DNA of 31,291 nucleotides from an uncultured Collinsella sp. (GCA_902461085.1 CABPWH010000019.1:1-31291); one strand, 5' to 3'; shown: positions 1-7,879, numbered from the stretch's first letter. Numbers and translations: made by a program. Notes: generated by a model from the letters alone, not told the origin.

Positions 1-643
1 GCCATGTCCGCCGCGAGTGGCTCGCCGCTCGGCAGCACGGGGATGAAGCTCGTGGGGATGACCATGCTCGCCGACGGCGGAAAGAGCTGCGGCAGCGGCA
101 TCAGCGACCAGGCGAACCCACCCACGAGCTGCGCGGCGAGCGGGCAGAAGATGCCCGCGAGCATGCCGAGCCGCGCCGTGAGGAAGAGCCCTGCGGGGAT
201 CATCCACGCCGCGGTCACCGTGTTGGCGAGCGCGCAGAGGAGCATCGTGAGCGTGCCCGCGGCCGTGAGGCCCTGCGAGGAGAACGCCGATCCCGCGAGG
301 TAGATGCCGAAGACCACGAGGTTCGAGAGCGCGCAGAGCGCGAGGCACCAGAGCGCCTTGGCCCACCAGGCGCGCCTAAGCGGGAAGCCCAGGCCTAGAA
401 GCCCCCGCATCCGCGTGCGCGCGTCCGCCCGCGCGACGCACGCCACCACGAGCGAGAGAGACACGGGCAGGAAGAGCGCGTACCAGTAGTTCCAGGCGCT
501 GAAGATCTGCACGCCCCGGTAGGGCATCGCGCCGAGCAGCGGCATCGGCAGCGCCATGAGCACGGCCAGGCGAACCGGTGCCGCGTGGCGCGACTTCAGG
601 GCCTCGGCGCGCAGGCCCGCGAGCAGGCCGCCTTTCTCGCCCG

Positions 644-647
<4 letters not shown>
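1..647 (-). CDS. ABC-2 type permease, lantibiotic-immunity (MutE/EpiE-like) family, 3' end outside the window
   Basis: I translated this from the minus strand. It opens MTGEKGGLLAGLRAEALKSR and is open to the window edge (215 codons seen). Hydrophobic segments follow at roughly residues 27-45, 55-75, 95-120 and 125-150, and the start of another lies near the edge. The amphipathic N-terminus, the FSAWNYWYALFLP stretch and pairing with a lantibiotic-type ATPase are typical of the ABC-2 permeases that expel lantibiotics from the membrane; this assignment is by family resemblance. The family is usually about 245-250 aa, so only a short C-terminal part should be missing. The ATG at 645-647 is preceded by a strong GGAGG and overlaps the ATPase's proper TGA as ATGA, implying translational coupling. 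The partner ATPase is broken, so the transporter may be inactive. Confidence 0.75.
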
Positions 648-1412
<765 letters not shown>

Positions 1413-1578
1413 GGGTTCGTCCTTTCTCTTCCGGGCGCGCGGGCCGAGTCGCCGTGCCCGCGCGCCTTATCTTTCGGGTTCACCATCCATGATGGGGCGC
1501 GTTTCTAACGAAGCCGTAACGGCCGTTGGGCTCTTTTGGCGCCAGCCCTTCTCGACCCGTACGCCACTCATGGTATGT

Positions 1579-1590
1579 TTATCGCGATAA
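1579..1590. promoter_or_regulatory. 12-bp perfect palindrome, probable TetR operator
   Basis: TTATCGCGATAA is a perfect palindrome 11 bp upstream of the truncated tetR start, in the divergent gap between that gene and the ABC transporter. TetR-family repressors normally autoregulate from such a site and control the divergent transporter. The role is inferred from position. Confidence 0.5.
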
Positions 1591-1601
1591 CAAGGACGGA
1601 G

Positions 1602-1709
1602 GTGCCCGCGGCACGCAATAAGTACCCGGAGGAGGCGGTCGAGAAGATTCTCGACGTTGCCGAGCGGCTCCTCGTGGAGCGCGGCTACGAGCACACCACG
1701 ATGATCTGA
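1602..1709 (+). pseudogene. TetR-family regulator, N-terminal fragment only
   Basis: The 35-codon fragment starts at GTG 1602 (GGACGGAG just upstream; an in-frame ATG is at 1575) and reads ARNKYPEEAVEKILDVAERL then LVERGYEHTTM before a stop. This is the first helix and the start of the helix-turn-helix of a TetR repressor, which normally continues SDIV and totals about 190 aa. Recognition helix, dimerisation and ligand domains are all missing. Homology ends abruptly near 1703, where restriction-specificity sequence takes over, so this is a recombination or deletion junction. Loss of the repressor should free the divergent ABC transporter from control, although that transporter's ATPase is itself broken. 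Confidence 0.75.
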
Positions 1710-1935
1710 AGAGCAATACGCTAAACCGAAAAAGGTAATCGAAGCCGCGCTTGTGGACTTATCGAGGGTCGAGATTCCCGCCCCATCCATCGGCACCCAG
1801 CAGAAGGTCGTCGACATCCTCGACCGTTTCGACTCCCTAACGAAATCACTCACCGACGGTATCCCCGCCGAAATCGAGGTACGCCGGGCGCAGTACGGGT
1901 ACTACCGCGACCGCCTGCTCGACTTCCGAAACTAA
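1705..1935 (+). pseudogene. Type I restriction specificity subunit (HsdS), C-terminal fragment
   Basis: The reading frame from just after the tetR junction to the stop at 1933-1935 encodes KPKKVIEAALVDLSRVEIPA, then QQKVVDILDRFDSLTKSLTD and EIEVRRAQYGYYRDRLLDF. This is the characteristic second long conserved helix of HsdS, with the IPxPxxxxQxxIVxILDxF and RRxQYxYYRDxLL patterns. Only about 75 of the usual 380-420 residues remain. No target-recognition domain, hsdM or hsdR is visible. It may be a true remnant or a leftover half-cassette from a shufflable hsdS locus; within this window nothing supports it being functional. Confidence 0.75.
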
Positions 1936-1944
1936 GTGAGAATA

Positions 1945-1993
1945 AGTTATCGGTACGCTTTTTTATAAAATGTAAAAAAGTACCCCCATAACT
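1945..1993. repeat. Imperfect inverted repeat upstream of the DUF4143 ATPase
   Basis: The arms AGTTATCGGTACGCTTTTTT (1945-1964) and AAAAAAGTACCCCCATAACT (1974-1993) are complementary apart from a small central irregularity, with an A/T-rich loop containing TATAAAAT. It lies 33 bp before the ATPase start. It could be the operator or promoter of that gene, or a terminator-like hairpin after the hsdS fragment. Confidence 0.5.
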
Positions 1994-2025
1994 GATAAAA
2001 TGGACACTGAAAAAAGGGGTGCATC

Positions 2026-3261
2026 TTGCGTATATACCGACGTGAAAAGTATCTGAAGCGAATGCGTGGTTTCTACCACGATGACGGGATGATCAAGGTG
2101 ATCACCGGTGTTCGCAGGTGCGGTAAATCCTGTCTCATGCAATCAATCGCAGACGAGCTTGTGGAATCCGGTGTAGCGAGCGACCACATCATCTATATCG
2201 ACCTTGACTCACGGGAGAACAGGAAGGTCAAGACGACCGATGAGCTCGAAAATCTGATTGACATGTCGACCCCAGCAGACACTGAGGGGACGAAGTACCT
2301 CTTCATCGATGAGATTCAGAACGTAGAGGAATTCGAGCTGCTCATCAACGGCTACCGGACAGATGGCGGTTGGTCCATCTTCATTACCGGTTCGAATTCA
2401 TATCTGCTTTCTGGGCAGCTTGTTACAAAGCTGACGGGTCGCTATATCGAGTTCGAGGTGTTCCCACTCGACTTTGCGGAATATATCGATATGAAGCGTT
2501 TTCTCGGCAAGCCTGTCAATGACGTTCTCGTGGGAGAGTTTACCGAGTACCTGACCCTTGGAGGATTTCCCAAAGCGTTGGAGTATGAGGGCGAGGATGA
2601 AAAGCGCACCTATATCAAGAGTGTTATTCATGAGATCTTTGAAAAGGACGTCAAACATTCGAACAAGATTAAGAATGTCTCGGTTTTCGATGCCGTCCAG
2701 ACGTATCTCATCAACAACTTTGGTGCGCCGACGAACCTGAAGAACCTCCTTGCGTACTTCAATGATGTCGAGAAGATTCCCATCAAGCGCGAAACGCTCA
2801 ATCGGTATATCCAGATTCTTGTTGACGCGAAGATCCTTTATCGCTGCTCGAGGTTCGATCTCAAGTCTCGGCGATCGCTTATCCGCGAAGAGAAGTACTA
2901 CCTGGCTGATCCCGGCTTCTATTTCGCCATGAACACGGATGCGAGGATTAACTACGGGCCGGCGTTGGAGAACGTGCTCTACCTCTATCTTGCATCGCGC
3001 GGGTACGAGCTTTCTGTGGGCCGTATTGGGAAGCTCGAGTGTGACTTCATCGCTCGTAGGCGCAATGCTTACGCCTACATCCAGGTCTCTATGTCGATTG
3101 CCGACAGAGGCGTCGAGGAGCGCGAGTACAGGCCGTTCGGCCACATCAGGGATGGGTATCCGCGCTACTTGTTCACGCTTGATCCTCTATTGCAGGAGAG
3201 GGATGGCGTCAGGCACCTTAACATGGCGTCGTTTATGCAAGATGGCGGTGATCTTATTTGA
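2026..3261 (+). CDS. Orphan AAA ATPase with DUF4143 C-terminal domain
   Basis: This 411-aa protein belongs to the large family of stand-alone ATPases with an AAA_14 N-terminus and a DUF4143 C-terminus. The Walker A motif is GVRRCGKS (residues 28-35) and Walker B is YLFIDEIQN (about 91-99); the sensor region is FITGSNSYLLSG. The C-terminal part has a degenerate PD-(D/E)XK-like pattern, E338-C-D340-F then Q352-V-S354, where the usual E-x-K is not kept. TTG at 2026 is chosen because it gives the family's usual N-terminus and sits behind AAAGGGG. No partner gene is adjacent. Cellular role is not established for the family; some members have been proposed to act in defence or stress. It is less GC-rich than its neighbours, consistent with horizontal transfer. 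Confidence 0.85.
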   Translation: MRIYRREKYLKRMRGFYHDDGMIKVITGVRRCGKSCLMQSIADELVESGVASDHIIYIDLDSRENRKVKTTDELENLIDMSTPADTEGTKYLFIDEIQNVEEFELLINGYRTDGGWSIFITGSNSYLLSGQLVTKLTGRYIEFEVFPLDFAEYIDMKRFLGKPVNDVLVGEFTEYLTLGGFPKALEYEGEDEKRTYIKSVIHEIFEKDVKHSNKIKNVSVFDAVQTYLINNFGAPTNLKNLLAYFNDVEKIPIKRETLNRYIQILVDAKILYRCSRFDLKSRRSLIREEKYYLADPGFYFAMNTDARINYGPALENVLYLYLASRGYELSVGRIGKLECDFIARRRNAYAYIQVSMSIADRGVEEREYRPFGHIRDGYPRYLFTLDPLLQERDGVRHLNMASFMQDGGDLI

Positions 3262-3420
3262 GCGGCGGCCAGATTCTTTTGCTCCCTAGTGCGCAAACAG
3301 TGCGGGCATCAAATGAGGACCATTGCCTCACGTAGAATCGATAGATTGAGGACTTGTTTTGATGTTGACAAGCTTTTGGCCAGTGACTCCTATTGCCGAG
3401 TGGGAATAGCGGAAATAACA

Positions 3421-3455
3421 GCCTCCGGACCTTTTGGTTCGGAGGCTTTCTTTTT
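3421..3455 (+). terminator. Rho-independent terminator
   Basis: GCCTCCGGACC (3421-3431) pairs with GGTTCGGAGGC (3436-3446) with one G:U, around a TTTT loop, and is followed by TTTCTTTTT. It lies 160 nt beyond the ATPase stop and could end that transcript or a short transcript that starts nearby (a TTGACA lies at 3364). Confidence 0.85.
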
Positions 3456-3507
3456 CGTTCTGTTCGGAAGGAGCTCCTTGCCAGAGTCCCATGGATAGCG
3501 AACGGCT

Positions 3508-3948
3508 TTATCGAGCGTGTGCGTTTTCGTAGGCGCCTTTGATTTCTTCCGGCAAATTGTCGGGAATCAGCGTCTCCAGCCTATCCTCGCTGCCATCTTG
3601 AATCGCTTGCTCGTAGTACCAGCATTTGAACTTCAACATGTCCAGGGCACGGTACATCTTCGCGATCTCCGACTCCATGTGGGCCTTCCGCTCCTCGAAC
3701 ATGGCCTTGCGCTGGGGGTATGTTGATGGACCCTCTGCACACCATTTCATGAACAGACGGATGTCCTTGATCTCCATTCCCGCCTTCTTCAGGCATTCGA
3801 TGACCCGAAGCGCTTCGAGTTCCGTATCGCCGAATCGGCGAATGCCGGACGTCCGCTCCAGCCCCGGGAACAATCCCTGCTTGTCGTAATACCGCAGCGT
3901 TGAGGCGGGCAAGCCGAACATTTCCGCCACCTGTCCGATTGTGTACAT
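3508..3948 (-). CDS. MerR-family transcriptional regulator
   Basis: This is a 146-aa protein. An N-terminal winged helix-turn-helix, MYTIGQVAEMFGLPASTLRY then YDKQGLFP, is followed by RRFGDTELEALRVIECLKKA. The long dimerisation helix (ERKAHMESEIAKMYRALDML, about 85-105) contains the YxQA-like YYEQAI. The short C-terminus lacks a cysteine-rich metal loop, so the inducer is probably an organic or electrophilic compound, not a metal. It is divergent from the cupin/hydrolase/flavoprotein genes and shares with them an intergenic promoter of the exact MerR architecture (3980-4010), so it very likely controls that operon. The ATG at 3946-3948 opens directly at the canonical MYTIG start. Confidence 0.9.
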   Translation of the reverse strand: MYTIGQVAEMFGLPASTLRYYDKQGLFPGLERTSGIRRFGDTELEALRVIECLKKAGMEIKDIRLFMKWCAEGPSTYPQRKAMFEERKAHMESEIAKMYRALDMLKFKCWYYEQAIQDGSEDRLETLIPDNLPEEIKGAYENAHAR

Positions 3949-3979
3949 GGCCCCTCCGAATAAATCTCGAATTCATTCC

Positions 3980-4010
3980 TTGACCTAAAGTCAGGTTTAG
4001 GTATTACCTT
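3980..4010 (+). promoter_or_regulatory. MerR-type promoter with 19-bp spacer and central dyad operator
   Basis: TTGACC (3980-3985) and TACCTT (4005-4010) are separated by 19 bp, the over-long spacer that MerR proteins untwist. The spacer region carries the dyad CCTAAA-GTCAGG-TTTAGG (3984-4001). The direction is towards the gene at 4216, giving a leader of about 200 nt. Confidence 0.8.
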
Positions 4011-4053
4011 CATTCTCGTCAATACAAATCGGTAGCGCAAGGGGTGGTCCGTA

Positions 4054-4152
4054 ATGGGCAAAACGGTTTTCGCCGGCGGCGTGAACGGTGTGGGCGATAT
4101 CGCCGGGCATCCCGCTCTGGAACAGGCGCAACGAATGGGCATGGGGATCTAG
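4054..4152 (+). other. 32-codon open frame in the leader of the cupin operon
   Basis: ATG at 4054 follows AAGGGG and reads MGKTVFAGGVNGVGDIAGHP and then ALEQAQRMGMGI before TAG. The Gly-rich start looks like real protein sequence, not random translation. It may be a leader peptide or the relic of a truncated gene that once followed the MerR promoter. I do not recognise the family. Confidence 0.3.
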
Positions 4153-4215
4153 GCGGGCAGCTTGACCGCGCGGAAGCAGTTTTGCACTCAAAACCATCGA
4201 CAGGAGGAATCAAAC

Positions 4216-4980
4216 ATGGCAATTAAGCAGACGGCGGGCAGGGATACCCTGGGGGACTTTGCCCCCAAATTTGCACAGCTCAATGACGATGTGCTGTTCG
4301 GCGAGGTGTGGAGCCGAGAAGACGGGCTTTCCCTTCGAGATCGCAGCGTGGTGACGGTGGTTGCCTTGATGGCACAGGGGCTGACGGACTCTTCGTTCCA
4401 ATATCATCTGATGTCCGCAAAGAACAACGGGGTGACCAGGACTGAGATAGCGGAAATCCTTACGCATGCGGCGTTTTATGCGGGATGGCCCAAGGCGTGG
4501 GCGGCCTTTCGCATGGCGAAGGAGGTCTGGGCGGATAGTGATGCCGTCGACGCACGAATCAAGCATCAAAACGAGATGGCCTTTCCCATCGGTGCCCCCA
4601 ACGACGCATTTGCGAAGTACTTTATCGGGCAAAGCTACCTCGCGCCCCTTTCCACCGAGCAGGTCGGGGTCTACAACGTGACGTTCGAGCCCGGCTGCCG
4701 CAACAACTGGCACGTCCATCACGCCAAAAGCGGTGGCGGACAGATCCTCGTCTGCGTGGCCGGTCGAGGGTTTTACCAGGAATGGGGCAAATCGGCACAG
4801 GAGCTGCGCCCTGGCGACGTGGTCAACATCGCCCCGGGTGTGAAACATTGGCACGGAGCCGCGCCCGAGAGCTGGTTCTCCCATCTCGCGGTGGAGGTTC
4901 CGGGCGAGGAGGCTTCCAATGAGTGGTTGGAGCCCGTGATCGACGAGCAATACCTTAAAGCGACCGACAAGGAGGCTTAG
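4216..4980 (+). CDS. Carboxymuconolactone decarboxylase/cupin fusion protein
   Basis: This 254-aa protein starts at ATG 4216 behind AGGAGG. The N-terminal half (about 10-110) is an AhpD/CMD-type helical domain, with DRSVVTVVALMAQGLTD, NNGVTRTEIAEILTHAAFYA and GWPKAWAAF. It lacks the CxxC pair of peroxidase-type AhpD members. The C-terminal half (about 145-230) is a cupin barrel: motif 1 has NNWHVHHAKSGGGQILVCVA, with HxH present but Gln where many cupins have Glu. Motif 2 is PGDVVNIAPGVKHWHG. This fusion is common in gut anaerobes next to oxidoreductases and hydrolases; its substrate is not defined. Only 2 nt separate its stop from the hydrolase start, so they are co-transcribed, presumably under MerR. 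Confidence 0.85.
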   Translation: MAIKQTAGRDTLGDFAPKFAQLNDDVLFGEVWSREDGLSLRDRSVVTVVALMAQGLTDSSFQYHLMSAKNNGVTRTEIAEILTHAAFYAGWPKAWAAFRMAKEVWADSDAVDARIKHQNEMAFPIGAPNDAFAKYFIGQSYLAPLSTEQVGVYNVTFEPGCRNNWHVHHAKSGGGQILVCVAGRGFYQEWGKSAQELRPGDVVNIAPGVKHWHGAAPESWFSHLAVEVPGEEASNEWLEPVIDEQYLKATDKEA

Positions 4981-4982
4981 GC

Positions 4983-5954
4983 ATGGAGCAGTTGAAACTG
5001 ACGCAGGAATGGGACAAGGTGTTCCCCAAAAACGACAAGGTTGAGCACAGCAAGGCGACCTTCCACAACCGCTACGGCATCACGCTGGCTGCCGACGTGT
5101 ACGTGCCTAAGAACGCGGAAGGCAAGCTGCCCGCCATCGCCGTCAGCGGCCCGTTTGGCGCGGTGAAGGAGCAGTCCTCCGGTCTGTACGCGCAGAAAAT
5201 GGCGGAGCTGGGCTTTTTCGCAATTGCCTTCGACCCGTCCTATACCGGCGAGAGCGGCGGCACGCCCCGCTATGTGGCATCCCCGGACATCAACACCGAG
5301 GACTTCTGCGCAGCGGTGGATTTCCTCTCCGTGCAGGAAAGCGTTGACCCGGAGCGTATCGGCATTATCGGTATCTGCGGTTGGGGCGGCATGGCAGTCA
5401 ATGCGGCGGCCATCGACACCCGTATCAAAGCTACCGCGGCTATGACCATGTACGATATGACCCGCGTGACCGCAAACGGCTATTTTGACGCCGAGGATTC
5501 CGAGCAGGCGCGCTTTGAAAAGCGGAAAGCGCTGAACGCGCAGCGCACCGAGGACTATAAAAACGGCAGCAATGCGCTGGCGGGCGGCGTTGTCGATCCA
5601 TTACCGGAGGATGCGCCGCAGTTTTTAGCGGACTATTACGCCTACTACAAAACTCCGCGAGGCTACCATCCCCGCAGCCTGAACTCCAACGGTGGCTGGA
5701 ATGTGACGTCCTCGCTGTCGTTCCTGAATATGCCGATTTTGCAATACAGCAGCGAAATTCGCTCTGCGGTACTGCTGGTGCATGGCGAGAAGGCGCACTC
5801 CCGTTATTTCAGCGAAACCGCGTACGGCAAGCTGACCGGGGACAACAAGGAATTGCTCATTATCCCTGGTGCCAGCCATACCGACCTTTACGATCAGATG
5901 GACATCATTCCGTTTGGAAAGCTGAAGGCATTCTTTGAGGAGTATCTGAAATAA
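4983..5954 (+). CDS. Alpha/beta hydrolase, dienelactone-hydrolase-like (YcjY-type)
   Basis: This 323-aa cytoplasmic protein has a strong AAGGAGG (4969-4975) inside the preceding gene's end. The oxyanion-side strand is AIAVSGPFGAVKEQSS, and GFFAIAFDPSYTGESGG is typical of the family. The nucleophile elbow reads IGIIGICGWGGMA with Cys132 where serine hydrolases have Ser. The C-terminal VLLVHGEKAHS and GASHTDLYDQ supply the acid region and His299, so a Cys-His-acid catalytic triad is plausible. Such proteins are usually annotated as hydrolases of unknown substrate. Codon use (for example the frequent GCG and ccgcgcc runs alternating with AT-rich patches) differs a little from the flanking genes, so transfer is possible. 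It forms an operon with the CMD/cupin gene. Confidence 0.85.
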   Translation: MEQLKLTQEWDKVFPKNDKVEHSKATFHNRYGITLAADVYVPKNAEGKLPAIAVSGPFGAVKEQSSGLYAQKMAELGFFAIAFDPSYTGESGGTPRYVASPDINTEDFCAAVDFLSVQESVDPERIGIIGICGWGGMAVNAAAIDTRIKATAAMTMYDMTRVTANGYFDAEDSEQARFEKRKALNAQRTEDYKNGSNALAGGVVDPLPEDAPQFLADYYAYYKTPRGYHPRSLNSNGGWNVTSSLSFLNMPILQYSSEIRSAVLLVHGEKAHSRYFSETAYGKLTGDNKELLIIPGASHTDLYDQMDIIPFGKLKAFFEEYLK

Positions 5955-6061
5955 GGCGTGCCTTGATTTAATGCCAAGTCTCCAGCAACGATTCTTCTAA
6001 AGAGAGGGAGTAGCTGAAACGAGGCGATTGATTAACTCCATTCGTTTTGGTTACAAGAAAA

Positions 6062-6083
6062 CATGCTGCGCGCCTGCAGCATG
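6062..6083 (+). repeat. Perfect 8-bp-stem hairpin directly before the flavoprotein RBS
   Basis: CATGCTGC (6062-6069) and GCAGCATG (6076-6083) flank a 6-nt loop, with AAGGAGAGG starting one base later. No U-run follows, so it is not a terminator. It may be an operator or a leader hairpin that affects ribosome access. Confidence 0.5.
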
Positions 6084-6099
6084 AAGGAGAGGGAATCCT

Positions 6100-6630
6100 A
6101 TGAATATCGTTGTGTTGAGCGGCAGCCCGCGCAAGGGCGCCAATACTGACACCATGGTCGAGGCGTTTGCCGAGACTGCGCGCGAGGCCGGCCATACAGT
6201 CGAGGTCGTCCGCGTTGCCGGCAAGAAGATCGCCGGCTGCCTGGGGTGTCAGTACTGCTTTGCCCATGAGGGCGCCTGCGTGCAGAAGGACGACATGGCC
6301 GCTGTGGTCGAGGCACTGAAAGGCGCCGATATGGTTGTCTTCGCTTCGCCTATCTACTGGTTTGATATCACTGCGCAGGAGAAAGCCGCCATCGACCGCC
6401 TGTACGCCTTCGGTGCTACGGGCTTCCCATTCACCAAGACGGCCCTTTTGCTCGATAGCCACAGCGAAGGCGTCTATGATGCGGCGATCGCTATGTACAA
6501 GTCAACCTGCGCGTACTGCAAGTGGGAGGACCAAGGCATTATCACCATCAGCGGTATGACCGAGCGCGATAGCATGGCATCGTCACCCAAGTTGGAAGAG
6601 GTGCGAGAGCTCGCTCGCAAGCTCGCCTAA
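6100..6630 (+). CDS. Flavodoxin-family NAD(P)H-dependent oxidoreductase (iron-sulfur flavoprotein-like)
   Basis: This 176-aa protein starts at ATG 6100 after AAGGAGAGG. The N-terminal VVLSGSPRKGANTD is the FMN phosphate-binding loop of the NADPH-dependent FMN reductase fold. Cys47, 50, 53 and 60 (CLGCQYCFAHEGAC) resemble the compact cysteine cluster of archaeal and clostridial iron-sulfur flavoproteins. VVFASPIYWFDITAQEKAAI is the second flavin contact. A further pair is CAYC near 133-136. It probably moves electrons between ferredoxin or NAD(P)H and FMN. It lies 145 nt downstream of the hydrolase and may have its own leader structure, but the direction and the shared theme suggest it belongs to the MerR-controlled cluster. 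Confidence 0.88.
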   Translation: MNIVVLSGSPRKGANTDTMVEAFAETAREAGHTVEVVRVAGKKIAGCLGCQYCFAHEGACVQKDDMAAVVEALKGADMVVFASPIYWFDITAQEKAAIDRLYAFGATGFPFTKTALLLDSHSEGVYDAAIAMYKSTCAYCKWEDQGIITISGMTERDSMASSPKLEEVRELARKLA

Positions 6631-6640
6631 GGGCAAGAAG

Positions 6641-6712
6641 AACGCATGGCAATCGGTGTTGGTGGAAAATGCTTGCTATCCTTACCAAGAGGAATGCTGA
6701 TTGCCATGCGTT
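6641..6712. repeat. 14-bp perfect inverted repeat between convergent genes
   Basis: AACGCATGGCAATC (6641-6654) is exactly mirrored by GATTGCCATGCGTT (6699-6712) around a 44-nt interior. It sits between the ends of the flavoprotein gene and the minus-strand ATPase. There is no U-run on either side. It could be a long-loop bidirectional terminator or processing hairpin, or a small mobile remnant. Confidence 0.55.
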
Positions 6713-6739
6713 GATGCTTCCGCGGACAATTCCGGCGTG

Positions 6740-7834
6740 CTAAAACGCCTTCTCGTTCAAGAATTCCCTGAACGCGGGAATGTCAAAGCCAACGAGACCA
6801 CGCCCGCGCTCTCCAATGACGCCGTCCTCCAGGAGGCGGCGTTTGTATTGGCTTGCATAGTTGCTGGCGACGCCCATACGTTTGGCTATCTCCGAGACCC
6901 TGCTGGGGCCAGAATCGGGCAACATCGCGAGTAAAAACTCAATGTCTTTATCGGAAAGCTCCCGATAGGTAGTTTCGAGAATTCGATCGCGCAGCTCCAT
7001 GTGGGCAAGCAGAGAACCCTGCTGTACATCAGGTGCACTGATTTTGGGCGAGTTCTCCGAAACATCCCATGTGCGATATCCGACGAGCTGCATCATATAG
7101 GGAAATCCGTCGACGGCCTTCACCGCATCCTCGAGCGCTTCTGGCGTGATTGAGCGGCCTCCGGCCTCAACGGTTTTGCGGAATGCGTTTGCAATTTCAA
7201 CGTCAGTGATTCGTCCCAACTGATGATATTGGGAACGCCTGAGGAACGAGACGGAATCGTTGCGCAGCAACGCCGATACTTTGTAGGGCAGTCCTGCCAT
7301 GAGTAGTGCAACTTTTTTACCTTCGCGTACAAAGTGCTGGTAAACAGAGGCAAATTGAAGCATTTCTTCGAGATCGACGGTGACTTCATCGATGGTGATG
7401 AGAAGTCCGATGTCATGTTTTTCGAGTTGCTTAAAGATGCCATTCATGCGCGTGCGCCAGTTGCCCTGAGCCTCTTGAGCATATGTCCAATCGATGCCCA
7501 CTGGGCCAATTTGAACACCGTTTTTGCGCGCGTGAGGCTGTGAGAGGTAGCTATCTGCGGCTTCTTTGGTTCGCTCGATAATATCTTCGAGCATGCCTGG
7601 CATGGCGGAGACATTTGCTGCGATCCAGCCGTGTTCAAGCGCCGTTTCTGAAAGGAGCGAGAGAAGCGCCGTCTTGCCCGTTCCCCTTGCGCCAGTAAAA
7701 ATGGTTGACAGGTTGGGATCTCCCGGGCCGTTGATAAAGCCACGGTTGATGTCACGCAGGATATGCTCGCGACCCGCTAGAAAGGGAGGGACGCTTCCGA
7801 ACGTCGGGGTAAAGGGGTTCTTGCTGTACTCCAT
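6740..7834 (-). CDS. Orphan AAA ATPase with C-terminal winged helix
   Basis: This 364-aa protein uses the ATG at 7832-7834 behind AGGAG, giving MEYSKNPFTPTFGSVPPFLA, the usual start of this family. Walker A is GARGTGKT (residues 48-55) and Walker B is LLITIDEVT. An arginine-rich LRRSQYHQLGRITDVEI resembles the sensor/lid region. The C-terminus (about 300-364), with SRVSEIAKRMGVASNYASQY and KRRLLEDGVIGERGRGLVGF, is a winged helix like those of Orc/Cdc6-type or STAND ATPases. It is alone: the upstream gene is on the opposite strand and the downstream neighbours are topoisomerase genes. Two tandem dyad repeats abut its RBS (7844-7879), suggesting it binds its own promoter. Function is unknown. 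Confidence 0.85.
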   Translation of the reverse strand: MEYSKNPFTPTFGSVPPFLAGREHILRDINRGFINGPGDPNLSTIFTGARGTGKTALLSLLSETALEHGWIAANVSAMPGMLEDIIERTKEAADSYLSQPHARKNGVQIGPVGIDWTYAQEAQGNWRTRMNGIFKQLEKHDIGLLITIDEVTVDLEEMLQFASVYQHFVREGKKVALLMAGLPYKVSALLRNDSVSFLRRSQYHQLGRITDVEIANAFRKTVEAGGRSITPEALEDAVKAVDGFPYMMQLVGYRTWDVSENSPKISAPDVQQGSLLAHMELRDRILETTYRELSDKDIEFLLAMLPDSGPSRVSEIAKRMGVASNYASQYKRRLLEDGVIGERGRGLVGFDIPAFREFLNEKAF

Positions 7835-7843
7835 GGTAGCTCC

Positions 7844-7879
7844 TTTGCAAGTTTTGCTAATTTTTGCAAGTTTTGCTAA
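7844..7879 (-). promoter_or_regulatory. Two tandem 17-bp operator-like repeats before the winged-helix ATPase
   Basis: TTTGCAAGTTTTGCTAA occurs at 7844-7860 and again, identically, at 7863-7879 (19-bp period). Each copy holds the dyad GCAA-GTT-TTGC. The repeats lie directly against the AGGAG of the minus-strand ATPase, so a protein bound there would block transcription start or the leader. Confidence 0.6.

Noticed and set aside
1467..1853. A 128-codon minus frame over the tetR/hsdS region
   Set aside because: It is the antisense of the recognisable TetR and HsdS fragments and has no family resemblance.
1705..1935. An active phase-variable hsdS cassette
   Set aside because: There is no recombinase, no inverted partner and no hsdM in the window. 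Only the C-terminal helix remains.
2398..3144. A 248-codon minus frame inside the DUF4143 ATPase
   Set aside because: It is the shadow of a well-supported gene.
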